Source: Euperipatoides rowelli (taxonomy: Eukaryota > Onychophora > Udeonychophora > Euonychophora > Peripatopsidae). Taken from it: DNA of 19,008 nt. Shown in pieces: positions 14,655-19,008 of this stretch. The notes under the pieces were generated by a model. The model saw nothing but the letters and a program-made list of their open reading frames with translations. It searched no databases and had not been told where the DNA came from. Each line of letters opens with the position of its first letter. Within the stretch, counting starts at the first letter, position 1. The stretch lies in assembly GCA_003024985.2 (NCBI GenBank), contig PXIH01S0006236.1; one strand, written 5' to 3'. The translations under genes were made by a program, and so were the position numbers.

Positions 14655-17600
14655 TATTGAAGTTACTTCCTTTGAATGTCAGAACATTGATTGACAGGAC
14701 CAAGGTTGCTGTTATTATTAATGTATTAATAGCAATAGTGTTTCTGTTTTGTTTTTGCAGGAAACTTGACCATCAAAAATTGATGACAATAATATATGGA
14801 AACGTTTAAGTGTCAAGTATATGGTGTACGAGAATTTAAATTTAAATGTCGCTAGAAGAAGTGGAATGTGGCAATGTTATCAAAGGATGTTGCTCATGGA
14901 ATTACTAGTGTGTCTTCAATTGGTGAACAAATTAAATTAGTGCAAATAATAATGAATGGAATAAACATGGTAGTCTATTAATAAATGTGCATATTCCTTC
15001 AGTTGAATCTGAGAGGAAATAAATGTGGAAAAATATCACTGAAGTCTTAAATAAAGCCAAAGGATCGATGTTCATATTTTCATAGATGTAGGGATTTACA
15101 CCAGTATGACAAATCGACTTGACTGAATTTATGTACACATTTGAATTCTTATTATTATGAAATGAAGTATTGTGTAGTTCCGTATTCCGATCACATCATG
15201 CTGCAGCTTAAGGTAAGATATAAATTGGTGAGTATGAGCACTATCATAGAATGGGACTGATCCTGAAGTGGGATCAAGAAATAGTAAGTGTTATTAATGA
15301 TAGTATTGATGTATGGAAGGTAATTCAGAGTATTAATTGTGTGCCTGGAGTAAAATGGCAGTTAATGATAAAAAATATGATATAGCCATAATTCATAACA
15401 AAGGCAAGGTAAAGGCTATACAAAATAAAATAAACAGTATAGAAAGTTTAGTAAATAGTTATATAATGAAGCCACAGTTAAATCTGTTATTGATTAATGA
15501 TTTGAAGTTAAGAATGGACTATCTTGTCAGCAAAATAATATCGCTCACAAAATAAACACTGAAGTTTTAGTGACCTCAACAACTCCAAAGTGGGCACTGT
15601 TGGGATTATTGAAGGAGAAAATGAAAATGTCAAATTTAAAGTGTATGGTAAACAATGCAATGATACTGTTATTACTTCTAAGTTGGGGATAGTAGAAGCT
15701 GTACAAGTGTACATTGTACAAGAAGACATTTTTGAAAGATAATGTAGAAGAGATTTGAAAATAAAAAAAAACAAGTAGAAAATTATGAACAATTGGGACA
15801 GGTTCATATTTAGTTATATTATAAGTAAAAAAAAATTAACTCCACTAGATGTTGAAGAACAATGTTCTTTGAGTAAACAAATCACAAATTGGTGTTGGAA
15901 GTGGTTCTTAGATAAAGAAAAGAACACCCCCTGGTCCAGATGGCCTTTCTTATGAGTTCTATTCAGGGATGAGCAACAAGATATTATGTGAATTGCTTGC
16001 ATATCTTTATAGTCTGTTGAATGAGAGTCTGTAAAAGGAAGTGTGTAATAATGTGTTTAAGCATTTCTCAAAATAATACCAAATAAAATATGTTATTTGG
16101 GACTGGGGAATACAAGTGTTGCAGTACAGGCCAATTGCTCTGATAAACGTTAAAAGATTTTTGAGAAAATAATCCTAAATAGAATAACCGATATGGTTAA
16201 TAGGGTACTACCAGATACAATTTATGGAGTTAAAGGAAGGACCATTGCTCAAGCAATCTTGTCAATGCACATGGTGTTTTCTAGTTATGAGTCAAAAGAA
16301 AGGGACACATTGTATGTTTTACGTATAGACATGGAGGAATGTTCAATAATGTTAATATAGTGTATATGGAGTACTTAATTCTAAAATATTTGGGAGCAAA
16401 TAAAACTACAAAGTTATTAATCAATCTGATTAAAAACAAAACTGTATCGTTTCTAAATCAAAAAGTGTATAAACAATTTGGGACCATGATGAATGGAATC
16501 TTACAGGGATCCCCCTGTCTACAATATTATATTCACTGTATTTGATAGATTTAATCGAGGAAGTTGAAAGTGTGAGAAAAGGAATATGGATAAAAGGAAA
16601 GGTGAAGAACATAAAAGGGGTGTCCTACATAGACGACTTGACATTGTTTGTATCTGGTAAGAAACAGTTAAATAAGATATATTTAGTATTGAAGAAATTC
16701 ACAAACATCACAGGATCATCAATAAACTAAAATCCTATTTTTGGAATGTGAAGAAAAAAAGTTGAATCATATAAAGATTTAAATGGAAAGCGTGAAAAAA
16801 TTATTGGAATTAAATTTCTAATTGAATACTGTAATTCGTTGCAATATACTTTGTTACAATCAAAAATGGAAGGTACAAAGTGATTTAAAAACATATGGAA
16901 AGTTCAATTTTGGTTATTTGAAAAAATTAAACTAGTCAATACATTAGTTGCATCAATATTTTATTATTACTATCCATATGTCATGTTATCAAAATCATTT
17001 GCTAAACAGTTTAATAAGTTGATCCAGGGATTTTTATTTCAAAAATATAAATTTATAGGAAGCTACAGAGCAAGGCTACCAAAGAATCAGGAGGACTGGG
17101 ATTTATGAACATCTACAATCTTAATAAAGTCATAATGTATAATTTTGTAGTAAAAAAATATAATAGCAAATGAAGAGTATAATAAATTATTTGAAATATC
17201 ACATATCATCAAGGATCCAGTAGTTACATAGTGGAAGAGAAATTTCGAAAATATCAAAAATATAGCTATGAACAATGAACAAATGAAATATAATAAAATT
17301 AAAGAACAAATAATAATGCATTAAATTCAATTTATACAGTATGGAAAAAAGAATGTAAATTTAAAATTCATACAAAAAAAGACTGTGTATAGAACTTGAA
17401 AAAACCTTGTGATAAAGTTAGCTTTAGGCATACTGCAGACTAAGCAGTGGATGTATCAAAAAGAAATGCTTAAGGAGCAGCAAAATTTATTATGGATATT
17501 TGGTTGTGGATGGGTTGAGGACTTGTTTCACATGTTTATAGAATGGAAAAAATGGAACAAGTTAGAAGGGCTATCAAACAATTGGTAGAGGGACACTTCG

Positions 17601-17790
17601 ACATGATGGAGTGGTTATTAGAGAAAGATTTTAAAAAGATACCAGGAAGAGTTTTCAAAATAATACTAGGAGCACGGCTTACAATATGGAAGACAAGATG
17701 TGTTATAGTGTTTTGAGGGACAGAAATAAGGGAAGAACTATGTAGAATTGAAATGTATTACAAACTAATGATGAAAATAACTATTCAGTT
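14655..17790 (+). pseudogene. LINE ORF2: endonuclease, reverse transcriptase and C-terminus
   Basis: The APE endonuclease starts LLPLNVRTLIDRTKVAVI (about 14659) and shows the catalytic LQET (14755-14766). A DVGIYTSMTNRLD segment lies near 15085, and the terminal SDH motif is in YSDHIMLQL (15186-15194). The linker at 15300-15900 is badly frame-shifted. The RT opens with PGPDGLSYEFY (15930 on), then YRPIALINV, TIYGVKGRTIAQAIL, YVLRID, NGILQGSP and the active site SYIDDLTLFVSG (YIDD 16626-16637). The C-terminal region includes GFMNIYNLNKVIMYNF (about 17101) and DMMEWLLEKDFKKIPGRVFK, GARLTIWKTRC near 17602-17700. About 1,000 codons, full length for a LINE ORF2, but with many stops and frameshifts, so inactive. 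Confidence 0.85.
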
Positions 17791-17791
17791 T

Positions 17792-18460
17792 TGTGACCAG
17801 TTCAGCATGACATAGTTCACAAAAAAGAGCAGTTCAATAGTTCACTTAGTTCATCATGATTAATTCAAATTGTTTTGTTATAAAAACTATTCATTTAACC
17901 TGTCTTGTCTGTCTTGTCAAGCGTCAACGTAGTATCACTCACTCAACGTATACTAGTAGAACTGGAGCTAAAAATGAAGAATGCAAAGAAGTACTATTAA
18001 CTTGTAATGAATTAAATATTTATTTAGCAATTTTTAAATAAATTTAAATTGAAAAAAATAAATAAAAATGTTATTGATTACAAATCTGAAATATTATAGG
18101 CTTACGGTACCTACACAGTCTAATGATCTCTTATTATGATTTTAAAAACAATATTTATGAAACTTTTTTTTTTACCTATTCCTCCNGTCAGTTAAAACTT
18201 GCTCTAGTATTTTTTAATAGGTCATTTTCTTTCTTTGTTCATGCTAAATTTACAATAGGCCTAACTAGAATGAGTAAAAGACTTTTACTCAATCTAGTTA
18301 CGGTACCTCCTACCGTACTGTATCTTTTCAACTTCACAGGAACTAAAGATTATCTAGTTCTTAGTGAACTATAGTTTAAAATATAAGTGGATTAGTTCAT
18401 TAGTTCGTATTGAAGAATAGTTCTTTTTGAACGGTTCGGTCCTGAACTACCCATCACTAT
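17792..18460. mobile_element. hAT-like non-autonomous DNA element
   Basis: The right end, read inward on the complement, is TAGTGATGGGTAGTTCAGGA followed by CCGAACCGTTC. This is a form common at hAT termini (YAGNGNTGGG-like). The left end, around 17792, has a degraded match (gtgacc agttcagcatga). Both flanks are crowded with AGTTCA/TGAACT subterminal motifs. On the left they lie at about 17799, 17814, 17831, 17839 and 17848. On the right they lie in 18355-18446, partly as short inverted pairs such as TAGTTC...GAACTA. The interior of about 500 bp has no transposase. One N lies at 18186. Confidence 0.55.
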
Positions 18461-19008
18461 TACAAACAGCTATATCTTAAGGACATGTTCATCTTTGAAA
18501 ATGATCAATTTTATCAAAGCTGGGGTAAGAGGGGAATATTAATAATAGGCTATGAATGAATATAAGAAACCTAAAGGGAAATGGGTGTAGAAAGGTTAAA
18601 AACATGGCAGTCAATATTTGGGGTAGCTGGGATATTTGCAAAGAATTTAAGACAAAAACTCTGTTTTCATTTGTGTGTTGTATTCATTAGTATTTTGTTT
18701 CAAAGCTTTGGTGATGATCGAAATAGTAAACATATAAAGTAAAATTTTGGTTTCAATCAGAAATGAAATACTGATTGACAATTAGTATATACTATATAAA
18801 ATGTGATTTTAATAAAAATTTAAAAAATAATTTATACTAGAAGTGATAGTGGTCTCATTTTGTATCATTTTGTATCATTACATGTCATTTTGATCATGAT
18901 ATGTCTCAGTTGAATAATTACACCAAGGAGTTCCATTAGGCCATAAATATGTGTCCGATATTAGAACACGATAGCTTCGCCGAGCTGCATAGACTATCTC
19001 CTAAGGCT
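18461..19008. other. Unassigned AT-rich sequence
   Basis: No gene, element terminus or conserved motif was recognised. The only structure noticed is a 10-bp direct repeat, tcattttgta, occurring twice in tandem at about 18855-18874. Confidence 0.5.

Larger units (their letters stand above)
13300..17800 (+). mobile_element. Non-LTR retrotransposon (LINE), two-ORF type
   Basis: A zinc-knuckle ORF1 is followed by an ORF2 with an APE-type endonuclease and a reverse transcriptase ending at about 17790. This is the layout of L1/Tx1- or jockey-type LINEs. I lean to an L1/Tx1-like clade from the PGPDGLSYEFY start of the RT core, but the clade is not certain. The 5' end is not defined, and no poly-A tail or target-site duplication is seen at the 3' end, where hAT-like sequence starts at once. 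Confidence 0.85.

Noticed and set aside
14741-14760. Splice acceptor (pyrimidine tract ending TTTTTGCAG)
   Set aside because: It encodes the LQET motif of the LINE endonuclease.
1-19008. tRNA, rRNA, CRISPR, riboswitch or bacterial-type signals
   Set aside because: None was recognisable by eye on either strand, and all coding content is of eukaryotic transposon or virus-like type.

Overview
The window is AT-rich eukaryotic DNA, almost certainly from an animal and probably an invertebrate. The evidence is the mix of decayed Ty1/copia, Ty3/gypsy and LINE retroelements, a hAT-like non-autonomous element and a Maverick/Polinton- or adintovirus-like DNA element. No host gene, tRNA, rRNA, CRISPR array or bacterial signal could be supported. 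Nearly every coding region carries stops or frameshifts, so this reads as a transposon graveyard. I cannot name the species.

Layout. 1-1260: the 3' end of a Ty1/copia pol with a likely 3' LTR. 1299-1835: an eight-unit minisatellite with a period of about 62 bp. 2050-2640: a minus-strand Ty3/gypsy reverse transcriptase fragment. 2736-3320: a degenerate repeat built on AAAATCCAAGATGGC. 3838-5093: two unrecognised open regions, the second acidic/proline-rich and cysteine-rich, possibly exons of one gene.

5183-9989 is the most interesting part. It is a plus-strand cassette of a virus-like DNA transposon: two small genes of unknown function (called A and B here), a small gene C, a DDE integrase with a chromodomain tail, a candidate capsid-vertex protein, a small basic protein with a YGYGLG motif, and the first 56 codons of a probable major capsid gene. 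The cassette has its own promoter grammar. It uses 30-bp CCAAT/ATTGG palindromes, then TATATAA, then a TCATATTA initiator-like box 26-31 bp further on. A block of about 750 bp carrying genes A and B and their promoter is duplicated in inverted orientation (5279-6030 and 7676-8407). The second copy has replaced the middle of the integrase gene, leaving the catalytic core on one side and the chromodomain on the other. No DNA polymerase, packaging ATPase or protease of such an element is present, so it is a fragment.

9990-13060: a Ty3/gypsy internal region (gag zinc knuckles, protease, RT, RNase H, integrase) that abuts and truncates the capsid gene. 13246-17800: a LINE with a zinc-knuckle ORF1 and an endonuclease-RT ORF2. 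17792-18460: a short hAT-like element rich in AGTTCA subterminal motifs. 18461-19008: nothing recognised.
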